From Ryuthela nishihirai (lineage: Eukaryota > Arthropoda > Arachnida > Araneae > Heptathelidae): a DNA stretch of 64,000 bases. The stretch lies in NCBI GenBank assembly GCA_038380435.1, contig JAWZYU010000030.1, forward strand, positions 65,483,817 through 65,547,816, read 5' to 3'. Positions 1-11,367 of the stretch are shown here, one piece after another. Each line of letters begins with the position of its first letter. Position 1 is the stretch's first letter. Below the pieces are notes generated by a model. It worked only from the letters and a program-made list of their open reading frames with translations, was not told the origin of the DNA and did no database searches. Both the position numbers and the translations under genes were made by a program.

Positions 1-469
1 CCGTCCGCAACTCCGTACGTGAAATTCATGTCCGCCTTCTCCTGATTCGTGAAACAATCCATCCGTTCTGCAATCCACGGTAGAAATGACGACGAGTGTG
101 AAAACCAGCGCTTATAAGTGTTCACTGGAAAGCGCCCTCTAGCGCTTCACCGCTTGAGTTCCGACCATGCATTGTATGACGAAAAGTGCTTGTTTAGGTG
201 TGTTCTATCACCCCTTAAAGTTTGGCCCAAGAGTTTTGAATCACCCCGTATAAATGTTAAATAAGTCACTCACGCTAAAGTACTATTAATGTAAGAATTA
301 TTGATTAATTATTGATAATAACATTATCATGAGTAACAATATATTATAATATTTATTATGATTAAGAATTATTGATGATCTCCGTTACAGAATAAGATTT
401 CTCTCTCTGTCTCTGTGGTCTCTTCAAAGGAATTTTTGAAAAATAACTGCGTGCAATAGACATAAAGCT
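1..469. other. unclassified upstream sequence
   Basis: Positions 1-250 are GC-richer, with phrases such as TCACCCCTTAAAGTTTGGCC that look like the end of a DNA transposon, but I cannot match it to another copy in the window. Positions 250-460 are AT-rich with no coding signal. Confidence 0.3.
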
Positions 470-677
470 GTCCCGTGGCCGAGCGGTTAGCGCGCTTGAC
501 TACTGATCTAAGGGACCTGGGTTCGAACCCGAGGTTAAGGCATGGATATCTGTGTTGTTTTTCTGCTGAGGTCCCGCCATCCCCACAGACTTATACTATG
601 GCGTATTAAACCGACAGGCTCCTATCAGAGCTCTGTGGCAAGCAGCTGCTTGAGGGAATATTTACTATTTTATTATA
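470..677 (+). mobile_element. SINE-A (tRNA-derived SINE, about 200 bp)
   Basis: The head has a Pol III box A (TGGCCGAGCGGTTAGCGC) and box B (GGGTTCGAACC), resembling a Ser/Leu-type tRNA. A body follows (TTTTTCTGCTGAGGTCC ... ACCGACAGGCTCCTATCAGA), and the end is GCAGCTGCTTGAGG with a T/A-rich tail. About ten other copies in the window define the family. This one is moderately diverged. Confidence 0.88.
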
Positions 678-1681
678 ATACATATCCAGGCAGGCCTTTT
701 TGCATCCTCCTGGATCCTGCTGATGGGAACTGCGTGCTCTCGATGCTCCAAGAAGTCCAAATGATGATATGGCAGTTAAAGCTTTGTTTACCTGCAGAAC
801 GTTGATCTTTAGGCATTGGCTGAATTTAAAATGCGTAAGCTATCAGCCGAGAGTTGGCGGATGGCAATTTGTGATACCTAATGCAAAAAGAAAGAAATTT
901 TTCACAAACACTCTTTTATTTAGTTTTTTAGCTCTTCCAAGGAGTAAAAAAATATAAATACTAAATTGAAAGAAAGATGAAAGAACTCTTATAGAGCATT
1001 TAAGATGTGGAACAAAATTTCTGGAGAGTTTAGTAGTTACATTTTTGAAATCTCTTTTTAAAAAAGACTTTAAGACTTTTTTTTACAATCATTTTTGTAT
1101 TCCATTGCTTACGAATGATGCTAATTAATTTAAAAAGAAACCGGTTCTTTAGAGCAAATTCGAACAATCTCCATAAAAAAAATTTTCACCGCAACGAAGT
1201 TAAAGCTGCGGAAAGTTTTTTTTTTTTAGAAAAATTAAAAAAAGAACAACAAATATTTGATAACGGCTCCACCATCAGATAAGCTTATCACAAACCTAGA
1301 AAAAAAAAAGCTTTGATTTTGTCATTTCGACATTGATCTTAAATAGCATCACCTTTAATTGATCCCACCTCACACCCTGAAGAGCAGAAAAAAAGTCTCC
1401 TCCTCCTCTCTTCGCATTCACCTCTTCGAATCCCCCCACTTCCAATATGAATGAACTTTCAAGGCGTGAAAGTTGATCGCATCCTCATGTCGGTGTAACC
1501 AATAGCAACAGGTCGTTTCACAATGAGCACATGGCATTCGAGTGGACCGCAGAGAGCAAACCGAAAGGCCGCAGCGGATGTCCATCCAGGAGGCCGTTCC
1601 GAGAAGGCGAAGGTTACATCCGCGGAGATTCCGCATCTCTCGCGCCGCTGCCCACCTTCCAGGTGATTGGCGCACGCTGTG
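678..1681. other. AT-rich upstream region, no gene seen
   Basis: Low-complexity A/T runs and no supportable coding region or repeat copy. GC content rises after about 1460 toward exon 1. Confidence 0.4.
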
Positions 1682-1688
1682 TATTTAA
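1682..1688 (+). promoter_or_regulatory. possible TATA-like box upstream of the SLC10 start
   Basis: TATTTAA lies about 60 bp upstream of the ATG, inside a locally GC-richer stretch (about 1480-1760). The spacing would leave only a short 5' leader. It could equally be chance, and the real promoter may be further upstream with a non-coding first exon. Confidence 0.2.
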
Positions 1689-1745
1689 TGTGTGCGCTCG
1701 CCCGTTGGCGTCACTCAGTGCCACACACACACACGGGAACAAGTT

Positions 1746-1931
1746 ATGGAGGTTAGCAACAGCAGCGGTGGAGAAGAAGGAGCCGGAATCCTCTTGATCG
1801 GTGAGAACGGCACTGCTGCAGGGGAGGCCCCGATGGAGCCACCGATGCTGAAAGTGGCCCACGATATCCTTATCGTTATCCTGCTGGTGGCAGTCATGTT
1901 TGCCATGGGATGTCATATCACGTGGGAACAG
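1746..1931 (+). CDS. SLC10-family sodium/bile acid cotransporter-like, coding exon 1 of 6
   Basis: First coding exon, residues 1-62. The product belongs to the SLC10 family, which uses the sodium gradient to move bile acids, sulfated steroids or related organic anions across the plasma membrane. The start is the ATG at 1746. The exon ends CAG with the donor GTGAGT at 1932, phase 0. The N-terminus is acidic and probably extracellular, with N-glycosylation sequons at Asn5 (NSS) and Asn21 (NGT). A first membrane segment covers about residues 41-58 (core ILIVILLVAVMFAMGC), which matches the conserved MFxMGC motif in TM1/TM2 of this family. Intron 1 is 37.1 kb. The full protein is 368 residues, close to the roughly 350 residues of the ileal transporter SLC10A2. 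The family is clear from motifs in exons 2-4. Which SLC10 paralogue it is, and its true substrate, cannot be read from this sequence. Confidence 0.9.
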
Positions 1932-1987
1932 GTGAGTCCTAAACAGATGTTTTAAATCTGTGCTGGGATAATCTCTAGTCTGGGTTA

Positions 1988-2347
1988 CTCGGTTGTTTAA
2001 CTCTGAATGACACTTTTATGCGCGCAGTGGGATAAATGAGCAGGTCACGAGGACCTCAAGAGTTGAGAGTTGGACTCTGAGTTCTTGGGAAGGAAAATGG
2101 AATCCTTCTGCCAACAAATATTCTTCAGAAGGAACGATGGCTTAAACTCCCATCCAACGGACGGCAGTTTTTACGTACCGTCCGTCGGATGGTTGAGAGT
2201 TCATCCGTATCCCCTTTCTCATAGAGATGATGTTAGTGAACACTAGCATCTTTTTTTTCACTAACATCATCACTGACGTTAGTGGAAATGTGATGAAATG
2301 GAAATCCGAAAGCAGCTCCAGTGGAGATTGAGCCACCCCCCTCCCCC
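1988..2347 (-). mobile_element. old, diverged SINE-B copy
   Basis: It begins GGTTGTTTAACTCTGAATG (tail end) and finishes ATTGAGCCACCCCCCTCCC (tRNA-like head), with recognisable but heavily mutated internal segments such as CAGGTCACGAGGACCTCAAG. An internal disruption near 2150-2200 places CATCCAACGGACGG next to CCGTCCGTCGGATGG in inverted order. It begins about 57 bp after the exon 1 donor. Confidence 0.65.
2226..2271. repeat. 15-bp perfect inverted repeat
   Basis: GATGATGTTAGTGAA at 2226-2240 and its reverse complement at 2257-2271, with a 16-bp loop. It lies inside the diverged SINE-B region. Confidence 0.6.
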
Positions 2348-3342
2348 AGCCTGTATCTTCAAGTATCAAAGAGCCGTTCAACGAATCGAGATGAATCTGT
2401 TGATGAGTAAATCTGGGAAGAAATCGTTTTAGAGAAATCGTTCGCAGTGGTTCCCAAACTTTTATTCTTTTAACTCCGACATTTTTTGAAGGAGGATTCT
2501 TTAGATTAAAAAAAAAATGTTTCCTGGATACATTCTAACTTGAAAAGAGAAATTATTTGTCACTTTTTCAACGTTTGTTGATTTCTAACTTGATGAAACG
2601 ACTGAAGCTGACGTCTCTTAACAACGACATCAATAGTAGGCTCGATTGCTTTTATGGGTCTTGAATGGGGTTCTAATTAAAGCAGTTAGGATATTTGTGT
2701 TTAATTGTGACCTTTGCTACGAAACTTGCTTTCTGATATGATTTTTTTTTTGTATCTTGACTGAATACCAGTTTTATAAAAAAAAATGGCGAAAAAAAAT
2801 TTGCGGGGCTCCAACTTCAGTTTGCAAAATGCTGCGCTATTTTAAAGAGAACTGGTAACACCAAAAATAAGTATCAGAGGATTAGGATTTATAATATTGT
2901 TATGAATTTTTAATAGAAAATTGAACGCGAGATCAAAAGAACGCTTATTATTATATACACCACATATGTAAAACAAATTCAACTAAGGCAAATCCTTGCC
3001 TTCTTCAGTATGAAGCTAAACCATAAAAAAATTTACATCTCTTAATTATACTTCAAATATTTGTACTAAAATTATTTCAATATTTACTCAAAACACAAAT
3101 GGGATAATAGTTAAACATTTGACAAGCGACGAAAGTCTCTTTAATGAAACCCCTTTAAGTTACTAAGGTTCACTTTACAGATTCCTTTTTATACACTATG
3201 TTGTCACTAAACTCTGTTTGCTTTTCCTTTTGGCTTCTTTTCACCAATGGAGATAAAATTCATCTCATAGATTAAGATCACCACGCATCAGACGATGAAC
3301 CCTTCCTATGAGGAAATTAAAGCACAGCCGCTTGCTTAACTA
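2348..3342. other. intron 1 sequence, nothing recognised
   Basis: AT-rich with A and T runs. No coding region and no copy of the repeat families seen elsewhere. Confidence 0.4.
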
Positions 3343-3352
3343 ATACATATTG

Positions 3353-3708
3353 CGTTGTTTTACCTCTGAGTGGCACTTTTTTGCACACCATGGGCTAAAT
3401 GGCCAGGTCTCATGGACCCCGAAGGCTCAGAGAAGGTTGGGGGAGGGGACCCGCTGGAACAGCTGTTGGGAGACAGATGGTAGCCTCCCGTCAAGGCCAT
3501 CCAGCGTGTTCTTTAACGTGCACAGGGTATGGCTCTCCCATAAACGGGGCCACGGCTTAACTGCCATCCGACGGACGGCGGTCTTTCGAAGCCGTTCGGT
3601 GTCCCCTACTGACCGTGGGAGGGGCGGGGAATTTTGTGGAGATAAATCTCAACGCTGACCCAGCTGGGACTCGAACCTGGGAACTACCGACTGAGCCACC
3701 CCCGCCCC
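3353..3708 (-). mobile_element. SINE-B, flanked by a 10-bp TSD
   Basis: Read on the minus strand it runs from the tRNA-like head (GTGGCTCAGTCGG is shortened here) to the tail AGAGGTAAAACAAC. The target-site duplication ATACATATTG occurs at 3343-3352 and 3709-3718. Part of the anticodon-arm region of the head is deleted. Confidence 0.93.
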
Positions 3709-3718
3709 ATACATATTG

Positions 3719-4392
3719 TCTCTTCGGTTTGATTGCCATGTCTCTCTTGAATAACTTTAACTTAGATTAACATAATACGAAATCACTAAGGGGAAAATAA
3801 ATATATACTTTCTGCTACTACCGAAAACTTTCCAATATTTCTAAACACCGTTATTGTTTCAATTGTGTCTGTTCCAATAAGCTAATGACGTAATTCTCCC
3901 GCTGAAGCATAAGTCGAGGGTCAAATGACACATCAGTTCTGGTTTCATTGTTGCAAGTTCATCTGTTGTAACAATATCTTCAAACTTGTTGGCTTCTTAT
4001 ATCCATTATTATTAACAATGGAAATAGACTCGCATCAAACTGGAGCGTCTGCAGTCTCTCGTGAAGTCAGTTTCCGTTAACACTTTTATTGTTACTTGCC
4101 TACAGAACATTTCCTGTCATTCCACCGCTCACAGGAAAAGTCATTTCTGCTTGTTTCGCTCGTGAAATAATAACACTCTCCTGTGGACAAATAGACTGTT
4201 CCATTCTCGATGAATAGCTGGCGCCACCAGCACTTGCGGATCGTCAATTGAAAGTCTCTTTCGCTGCAGTTGAACAAGTCCCAGGGATAGTTCAACAGAA
4301 AGAGCAACGAATGCCCTTCCATTGCTGGAGAGAGACTCACTTTTGCATTTAACAACTTAAATTGTTACCTCCATTGGTTCATGTTGTTTTTT
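3719..4392. other. intron 1 sequence, nothing recognised
   Basis: No repeat-family match or supportable coding region seen. Confidence 0.4.
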
Positions 4393-4403
4393 CAAGACTC
4401 CAG

Positions 4404-4794
4404 ATTTTGGGTTGGGTTGTTTTACCTCTGAGCGGCACTTTTTTGCACACCATGGGCTAAATGGCCAGGTCACATGGACCCCGAAGGCTCGGAGAAGGTT
4501 GGGAAAGGGGACCCACTGGAACAGCTGTTGGGAGACAGATGGTAGTCTCCCGTCAAGGCCATCCAGCGTGTTCTTTAACGTGCACAGGGTATGGCTCTCC
4601 CACACCCGGGTCACGGCTTAACGTCTCATCCGACGGACGGCGGCCTTTCCAAGCCCATCGGTGTCCCCTACTGACCGTGGGCAGGGCGGGGAATTTTGCG
4701 GAGATAAATCTCAACGCTGACCCAGCTGGGACTCGAACCTGGGAACTACAGATAACGAGCCTGGCGCGCTACCGACTGAGCCACCTCCACCCAC
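4404..4794 (-). mobile_element. SINE-B, full length, 11-bp TSD
   Basis: The family reference form. On the minus strand it has the head GTGGCTCAGTCGGTAGCGCG, an anticodon-loop-like CTCGT, and box B AGGTTCGAGTCCC. The roughly 330-bp body includes GATTTATCTCCGCAAAATTC, GGACGTTAAGCCGTG and CGTTAAAGAACACGCTGGAT, and it ends CAGAGGTAAAACAACCCAAC. The head resembles elongator tRNA-Met. TSD CAAGACTCCAG (4393-4403) / CAAGACCCCAG (4795-4805). Confidence 0.93.
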
Positions 4795-4805
4795 CAAGAC
4801 CCCAG

Positions 4806-5580
4806 AAGGTGGTAGAATGTCTACATACGCTGCAGCAGGGCGAGATCTAAGGGGAGACGACGATGGAGGGCATGACCCCTCCATCCGGAGGTGAAAACAA
4901 ATATTAAACATATACATATTACCCGTATTTTTCAAGAAGTTTGTCAAAGATTATTAGAGTGGAGTCAAGAAATTTACTAATAACGGACCTGCGCTGTAGT
5001 TTGATGCGAGTTTGCCTCTTTGTTAGAAACGGTTTTAAGAACGGTCCAGACATTTTGAGCAATGTTAAAACTAAATCGCTGAAATCGCCATTTGTGCGTC
5101 CTCAGAGGTATTGGAGTGGCTCAAGACCTCTTCCTTCGGTGGTTTTTCTTTTTCCTTCGTGATCAAAATTTTGATGAGTTTTGTCAGACAATGAGATCTG
5201 TTTCTTTACTGTTAAAATGCTTTTGGGAAGTGATTTAAGCATCCGACGTGCAACCTAGTGCCCCGCAAAGCAAGCTTATCTCGTCTGCCCAGTGAATGGA
5301 ACTGAATATTAATGATGTTGCATAGTTACGAACTGCGACTCAGTTTAAAACAGTTTAGGTTATTTTTGCAGAGAAGCTGTGAACTGTCGAAATTTTAAAA
5401 TTATTGTTATAAAAATGAATAATCATTTGTTAGCCTGTCTTTGTTATTTTCACACAACTTAATCAGTAGAATGCTTTAACGTTTTGCTCAGAATTTTCGA
5501 AAATTGGTCTGCCAGTGGAAAAGGTTGACTTCGTCTGCTCTACTGATTATTGTAGCTACGTTAAAACGAGTCCGGTTCGT
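4806..5580. other. intron 1 sequence, nothing firm
   Basis: Near 4838 the phrase GCGAGATCTAAGGGGAG resembles one at 28208, and might be the end of a hAT-like element, but no partner end was found. No coding region. Confidence 0.3.
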
Positions 5581-6420
5581 ATGCTCCAGTTATGGTGAAT
5601 AGTTGTACTCTTGAGCAAGTTATTTACTTCAATTATCTTAGAAGTAATGTGAAGGTACTGAAAGTGGCGACTTCAGGGAAACAGAACAAGGAGCATTTCT
5701 GATGGAGTTCTTTAGAATCTGTGGAAATTGTGTGTGTGTGGGGGGGGGGGAAGTATGCAACTAAATTCTAAAATTAGACTATAAAAAGATTTGGTACTTT
5801 CCAAAGTTTGTATTTTTGTAAGCAAGACAACTGGAAATTTGATGCTTTTGATTCTAGATGATTACATAGCATCTTGGGAATTAGGTAATTGGACTTTTTA
5901 AGTGATGAAGATATCAGGCGAAGGAGCCAGCAACTTCTTTTGAGCAGCATTTTGTGTAGGGAGAGACTGCATCGGTTTGGCCATGTTGTCCATATTCAGA
6001 ACTACACTTAGTTACGAGCAATGAGCCTGGAGGCAGGGACGGACTGAAACGGAAAGTCCAGTCTGTCCCTGCCTCCAGGCAGATGTAGCAGGGGGGGGGG
6101 GGGGGTAGCGATAAACAATTCGGTTTCTATTTCAAGATTTCAATTCGTGTTCTGTTGGTAGTTCGCACATGAAGCTTAAAATATGTTTTCTCCAATTTCT
6201 TCGAATTCGGATAAACTAACCATTATTATTATTGAAAATAATCCTATACCTCTGAGGGGCTCTGGACGCTACAGCACTTGGCACCTGTTGCCACTCTGCA
6301 CCTGCCTAGAGGCATCAGAAAAAGAGGGACACTTAGAATGCGATGGGGGGACAATGTCAAAGTTGTTAGAATTGGGCTAAAAAGTTCCATTGCACCGTCT
6401 GGTTGGCCTCCGTAGTCCAT
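5581..6420 (+). pseudogene. LINE reverse-transcriptase C-terminal remnant (broken)
   Basis: Pieces in shifting frames match the better-preserved LINE at 12121-13352. SCTLEQVIYFNYLRSNVK lies near 5600. FDSR, then HSILGIR and SSILCRERLHRFGHV lie at about 5848-5995. RMRWGDNVK and the shared 3' end GTCTGGTTGGCCTCCGTAG lie at 6335-6410. Stops and frameshifts are frequent, so it is dead. About 320 bp between 6010 and 6330, including a hairpin, separate the last pieces. Confidence 0.65.
6025..6080. repeat. 21-bp inverted repeat (hairpin) inside a LINE remnant
   Basis: Arms at 6025-6045 (GCCTGGAGGCAGGGACG...) and 6060-6080 differ at one position, with a 14-bp loop. A run of G at about 6090-6103 follows. 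Confidence 0.7.
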
Positions 6421-6428
6421 GGATGCGG

Positions 6429-6792
6429 CTACGATGAGTCGCTCAGTCGGTAGTGTGCCAGGCTATTAATCTGCACTTCCTACGTTCGAGTCCCACCTGG
6501 AGATTTATCTCTGCAAAATCCCTACCTATCCTTGGTCAGTAACGGACACCGATGGACTTGGAAATCTTTCCGTTCATTGGATGGGACGTTAAGCCGTGTC
6601 CAAATATGTGGGAGAGCCATACCCTGTGGACGTTAAAGAACACACTGGATGGCCTTGACTTGAGGCTACCATCTGTCTCCTAACAGTTATCCAGTGAGTA
6701 CCTTCCCCAAAGCTTCTCTGAGTCCTCGGGGTCTGTCCTTGTGACCTTTTGACCTGGCCAAAGAGTGCTGTTCAGAAGTAAAACAACACAAC
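6429..6792 (+). mobile_element. SINE-B, diverged full-length copy
   Basis: Head GTCGCTCAGTCGGTAGTGTG, box B ACGTTCGAGTCCC, body GGACACCGATGGACTTGG and tail AGAAGTAAAACAACAC. Many substitutions; an older insertion directly downstream of the LINE 3' end. Confidence 0.85.
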
Positions 6793-7001
6793 TTAGAGCT
6801 GCTTGCAGATTATGTGTAGATTAAGATATCTGATACCGAAATATATATATATGTAAATTTTATTTTTAAAATAATAAATGTAATTTCTTACCCAAAAAAC
6901 GTTTAGAAGTTTTACGAGCGTATAGGTTCCTCACAGAAACCTAGAGGGCATATCACGGTATAAAGTCAGGTTGCTAACCTCAAATCGGTGTTATTCGCAT
7001 T

Positions 7002-7117
7002 GCCAAACCTTCTGGACTTTTGAACTGGAGCGTGTATAGTTGATGCACACGCTGCAGTTTACTGCGAAGATAGTAAGTAGTTTTGATGGTAAGTTTTAAG
7101 ACTCCAGAAGGTTTGGC
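7002..7117. repeat. foldback with 15-bp perfect arms
   Basis: GCCAAACCTTCTGGA at 7002-7016 and its reverse complement at 7103-7117. The 86-bp interior holds GGAGCGTGTATAGTTG and GCACACGCTGCAGTTTACTG, a degraded version of the internal palindromes of long-form PAL elements. Confidence 0.6.
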
Positions 7118-7289
7118 GACTTAAGAAGAATGTTTCAGTCGATTTTCACTTTGGAAGATTTTGCAATCTGATTGGAAAGTTCCGAACTAGAGGAAAATGT
7201 TCACCAATTGAAGGCAAAAAGACTCCATTCTGTTGGAATCTTGTGATTTAACACTTTGAGTTTAAAATATCACCAAGGTCGGGACTCAG

Positions 7290-7505
7290 TACAGTTGCTC
7301 AAAAAATGTCCGAACACTGTGGTTGATTACAGAATTCAGAAAAAATATCTGACAACGATTTTTTAGAAATTAGTGATCTGGCAACCTTCGTGTCACGTGA
7401 CACAAAGGTTGCCAGATCACTAATTTCTAAAAAAATCGTTGCCAGATATTTTTCCTGAATTCTGTAATCAACCATAGTGTTCGGATATTTTTTTGAGTGA
7501 CTGTA
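7290..7505. mobile_element. PAL element (palindromic Tc1/mariner-type MITE), short form
   Basis: Nearly the whole element is one inverted repeat. The ends are TACAGTTGCTCAAAAAATG and TTTTTTTGAGTGACTGTA, on TA dinucleotides. Inner arms carry GGTTGATTACAGAATTCAG and CTGGCAACCTT. The centre is TGTCACGTGACA. There is no coding capacity. TA target and CAGT-like ends fit Tc1/mariner mobilisation (inference). Confidence 0.9.
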
Positions 7506-7539
7506 CGTATCAATTTTTCGCATCTATCGAGTTTTTCGT

Positions 7540-7680
7540 AACTCGTTTGTCTTTCTGTCGTCGAATGATTCAGCGTGTTTGAATGTGAAGAAAAAGACCA
7601 GGTTCGAATCCCCGATGTCGGATGTTTTGTGTGTATGTTTTAAACTGTTCTCAATGGTCGAAATAAATTGTTGTTGTGAA
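7540..7680 (+). mobile_element. possible remnant of another tRNA-like SINE
   Basis: An isolated box B-like GGTTCGAATCCCC at about 7600, with no clear box A and no second copy to define ends. Could be chance. Confidence 0.25.
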
Positions 7681-7758
7681 AGTAGAAATTTATTTTGTTC
7701 ACCAAAAAATTTCACACATTTTTGTTTCCGGAAGCCGTAATTTATTCAGGAACTGATT

Positions 7759-7947
7759 AAAAAAACTACCCCCTCAAGCAGCTGCTTGCCACATAGGTCT
7801 GACAGGAGCTTGTCTGTTTATATGCCGTAGTATAAGGTCTGTGAGGATGGCAGGACCTCAGCAGAAAAATACCCATACCTTACCCGGGGCTCGAACCCAG
7901 GGTCTCGTAGATCAGCAGCCAAGGCGCTAACCACTCGGCCACGGGAC
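7759..7947 (-). mobile_element. SINE-A, full length
   Basis: The minus strand has the head GTCCCGTGGCCGAGTGGTTA, box B GGGTTCGAGCCCCGG, the body TTCTGCTGAGGTCCTGCC and the tail GCAGCTGCTTGAGGGGG. Confidence 0.9.
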
Positions 7948-7999
7948 TGCATAAACTGATTACGAAAAAATGCTTTTTATACCAACAGTAATAATATAC

Positions 8000-9685
8000 A
8001 TTTCAAAAAGCTCTCGTGCATAAAGATAAAAAAGAGAAATCTAAGTTTCGTTTTGTGAGACGATGTTTTAGAAATAACAGAGATTTAAATGTAATAAAAT
8101 TTCATTTGATGCTGAGTTGCCCTTAAGGTGCTCAACTGAACCACTTTACCAACGCACAGTTCAATATAGATTTTTAAATTTTTTTCTGTTTTTCTACCCA
8201 GTAAAGTCTATTCATTTTTTATTTTTTTTATTTCATTTATTCTTAATGATAATTTTCAAACTTATAAATAAGTTAAATATTTACTTAGATTTTTTGATCA
8301 AGCTAGCAAAGTGTGAGGAAATGTGAAACTGAAGCATGTTGCCTGTTCATTTTTATTACAACATAACTGTTAAATTTCTTCCACAAGCGAGTTTTTACTC
8401 TCGTGGAAGACTCAACATTTTTTCTCAGACTTGTACTGAAAAATGTAGGTAAAATTATAAAACACTAATGAAACATAATATTAAAATTTTCTATATATAT
8501 GGTATGAATAAATATATGATTTTTATTGGACAAACTATGTATAAAGAAGAATATATATTAGAAAATGTAATACTTTAAGATTGTGTATCTGAGAAATACA
8601 ACATTATATATATTTCATTACAACTTCAGTTCTAAGGTAAAAAACATGTAAATGTAAAGTACTGCATATTCTGAGAATAAATTATCTATCTATCTATCTA
8701 TCCATCTTCTGCAGAAAATCTCAATTTTAGAATAAAATTGGCATTAATATAAACTCGTTCACAAAAATAAAATGCCCAAAATAGAAGCAGATGTGAATAT
8801 TATTTCTGTAAAGAATATTCGAAAGTGAGCGAACTTCTGATGGGGAAACGTCTGATGGGGAATTCGTAAGCAAAGGAGAAAGTCTTCTGGCTAGACCTCT
8901 TTCGTTTTTTGTTATTTTGTTTCGTGCTGACCTACATGAAGAAACAAGATTGCAGCACGTGGTCAACAATAGTGGCTCGAATACCGACACCAACAATGAC
9001 TGAGTGAGAAGAAAAACTGTGTCAGGAGTTGGATGATGTTTATATTTAGTGGTTGGGAACTGAAATTAGAAAGCTGCTCACACATGGCAACTGAATCAAC
9101 TGATCACAACATTTTCCTAACCTCAGCGATTGATTTTTGTGACTTTTTAAGAAGTTTATTTGCCATTGCCAATCCGGTTTCTTTTTCGCGCGGAAACGTC
9201 AAGTCGAAAATTCGGATTAAGCATGAGACGTATAAACAGAAACGACCGATCTTTTATGTTTGATCTGCAGACGCTATGTTTAAGAAAGAAAGCGTTCCGA
9301 ATGATAAATCGTTTTTTATCTCTTGTTCTCAATATTTTTGTTTTGCAAAATATTAACATTTGGTACAGGCCTGATTGAAGTTGAGGAGGGCAAGGGATCA
9401 TGGTAATGATAAAAACAGAAACCGAAGCGAAAAAGAAATTTAATCATATTACATTATGTACATTTTTCCAAGAATGCATTTTAAAGGACCACTAAAATGT
9501 AAAAATTATATACCTGGAGGGTGTTTCAATTTGTTGCAATTCTATTCAGCCTCTGATGATTCTATTCCCCCCCTCCCCCTTCTGTCTCATTTTCTTAAAA
9601 TTTAGATCTTGTAGGATGATCTCCTATTTTCGAAGCTGTAACTGTTTTCGTCTCCGTTCTGATGATTAGAATCCTGCATGACACC
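8000..9685. other. intron 1 sequence; only a short TATC microsatellite
   Basis: (TATC)n lies at about 8682-8703. The rest is AT-rich with no recognised gene or repeat copy. Confidence 0.4.
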
Positions 9686-9697
9686 GAGGTAAAAGGG

Positions 9698-10096
9698 TTG
9701 GGTTGATTTACCTCTGAGCGGCACTTTTTTGCACACCATGGGCTAAATGGCCAGGTCACAAGAACCCCGAAGGCTCAGAGAAGGTTGGGGGAGGGAACCC
9801 ACTGGAACAGCTGTTGGGAGAAAGATGGTAGCCTCCCGTCAAGGCCATCCAGCGTGTTCTTTAACGTTGGGTTGTTTTACCTCTGAGCGGCACTTTTTTG
9901 CACACCATGGGCTAAATGGCCAGGTCACAAGAACCCCGAAGGCTCAGAGAAGGTTGGGGGAGGGAACCCAGTGGAACAGCTGTTGGGAGACAGGTGGTAG
10001 CCTCCCGTCAAGGCCATCCAGCGTGTTCTTTAACGTGCACAGGGTATGGCTCTCCCACACACGGGGCCACGGCTTAACGTTCCATCCGACGGACAA
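9698..10096 (-). mobile_element. SINE-B dimer (5'-truncated unit plus partial unit), single 12-bp TSD
   Basis: In SINE orientation the first unit (10094 to 9867) starts in the body at GTCCGTCGGATGG and ends in a normal tail. The second unit (9866 to 9698) begins CGTTAAAGAAC and also ends in a tail. The whole dimer is flanked by one duplication, GAGGTAAAAGGG (9686-9697) / GAGGAAAAAGGG (10097-10108). This implies one insertion event. The internal junction matches that at 40898. Confidence 0.88.
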
Positions 10097-10108
10097 GAGG
10101 AAAAAGGG

Positions 10109-10555
10109 AGGTCATGGCCCGACTCTTGGATCCCCGCTTCAGACTGAAGCCATTTCAAAACGCTGCGATGAAATGAGACCTGCTCAGTCATCCTCTGAAG
10201 GTCCCAAATCTCTGAACGTAAATTTCCATTGAAGAACGGGATTTCCGATTCGCGTTCTAACGAAGAGAGATTTGAGGTTATCTCGATATCGAATCAATGA
10301 CCTTCGTCTCCGAATCCCACTTCCCTTCACCTGCCACGAGACTTGCGGACGCAGCAGAAGAGGAAGGATGTTCCGCTGCAGAATTCTTTTCCTCTCCATC
10401 TTCACGAGAATGCTCCGCCAAACGACGACTGCAGTTCCGTTTCGGCTTTTTCTACTAATGAGGCTACTTTAATTCACCTCAATCAATTGCCTTTTTATCT
10501 GTTTCTGTTCTTTGAACTGTATGGCAAAACCAGGGTTGGCTCAAGTGCCTGGTAG
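10109..10555. other. unclassified, GC-richer intron segment
   Basis: Several overlapping short open frames on both strands with no recognisable motif. Possibly part of an unknown repeat. Confidence 0.3.
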
Positions 10556-10565
10556 GCTCTTAGCG

Positions 10566-10901
10566 TTGTTGGGTTGGGTTGTTTGACCTCTGAGCGGCAC
10601 TTTTTTGCACACCATGGGCTAAATGGCCAGGTCACATGGACCCCGAAGGCTCAGAGAAGTTTGGGGGAGGGGACCCACTGGAACAGCTGTTGGGAGACAG
10701 ATGGTAGCCTCCCGTCAAGGCCATCCAGCGTGTTCTTTAACGTGCACAGGGTACGGCTCTCCCGCACACGGGGCCACGGCTTAACGTCCCATTCGACGGA
10801 CGGCGGCCTTTCCAAGCCCATCGGTGTCCCCTACTGACCGTGGGCAGGGCGGGGAATTTTGCGGAGATAAATCTCAGCGCTGACCCAGCTGGGACTCGAA
10901 C
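10566..10901 (-). mobile_element. SINE-B, 5'-truncated, 10-bp TSD
   Basis: Tail GGGTTGTTTGACCTC through to the box B region, where it stops before the rest of the tRNA-like head. TSD GCTCTTAGCG at 10556-10565 and 10902-10911. Confidence 0.93.
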
Positions 10902-11150
10902 GCTCTTAGCGATTATTACTCACAATTTAGTAAAAAATGTGATTTGCTTAATTCAAAACATACATACAAATAATTGTTCCTCAAGCAGATATGCGAAACT
11001 AATTTTCTGTTGCTACCTTTTCGTAAAAATTTACACCTAACCCTCGATTTACATGGTACTTGAGTTACTTTAGTTTATCTTTTTGTTTACACGGTCAAAA
11101 AAATGCAACCATTACATGATTTATATGATTGTAGACTCGGTTTTACATGG

Positions 11151-11367
11151 TACAGACGCTCAAAAAAGTATCCGAACGCTATGGTTGATTAAAGAATTGA
11201 GAAAAAATATATGTCAACGATTTTTTTAGAAATTAATGATCTGGCAACCTTTGTGTACTGTACACGAAGGTAGCCAGATCACTAATTTCTAGAAAAATCG
11301 TTGCCAGATATTTTTTCTGAATTCTGTAATTAACCATAGCGTTCGGATACTTTTTTGACCGACTGTA
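11151..11367. mobile_element. PAL element, short form
   Basis: TACAGACGCTCAAAAAAGTA to TTTTTTGACCGACTGTA. The centre has mutated to TGTGTACTGTACACGA. It abuts the next copy with one shared TA. Confidence 0.88.

Noticed and set aside
1418..1916. Overlapping open frames on both strands around exon 1
   Set aside because: Shadows of GC-rich promoter and exon 1 sequence; only the plus frame from 1746 joins the SLC10 protein.
9747..10232. An open frame of about 160 codons, and many 60-130-codon frames with recurring peptides such as HFFAHHGLNGQ or NADPAGTRTWELQ
   Set aside because: They are translations of SINE-B copies. The frames are shared only because the SINE sequence is repeated; no start or regulatory context supports coding.
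10184..10555. Small genes in the GC-richer segment of intron 1
   Set aside because: Several mutually overlapping frames on both strands, none with a recognisable motif.
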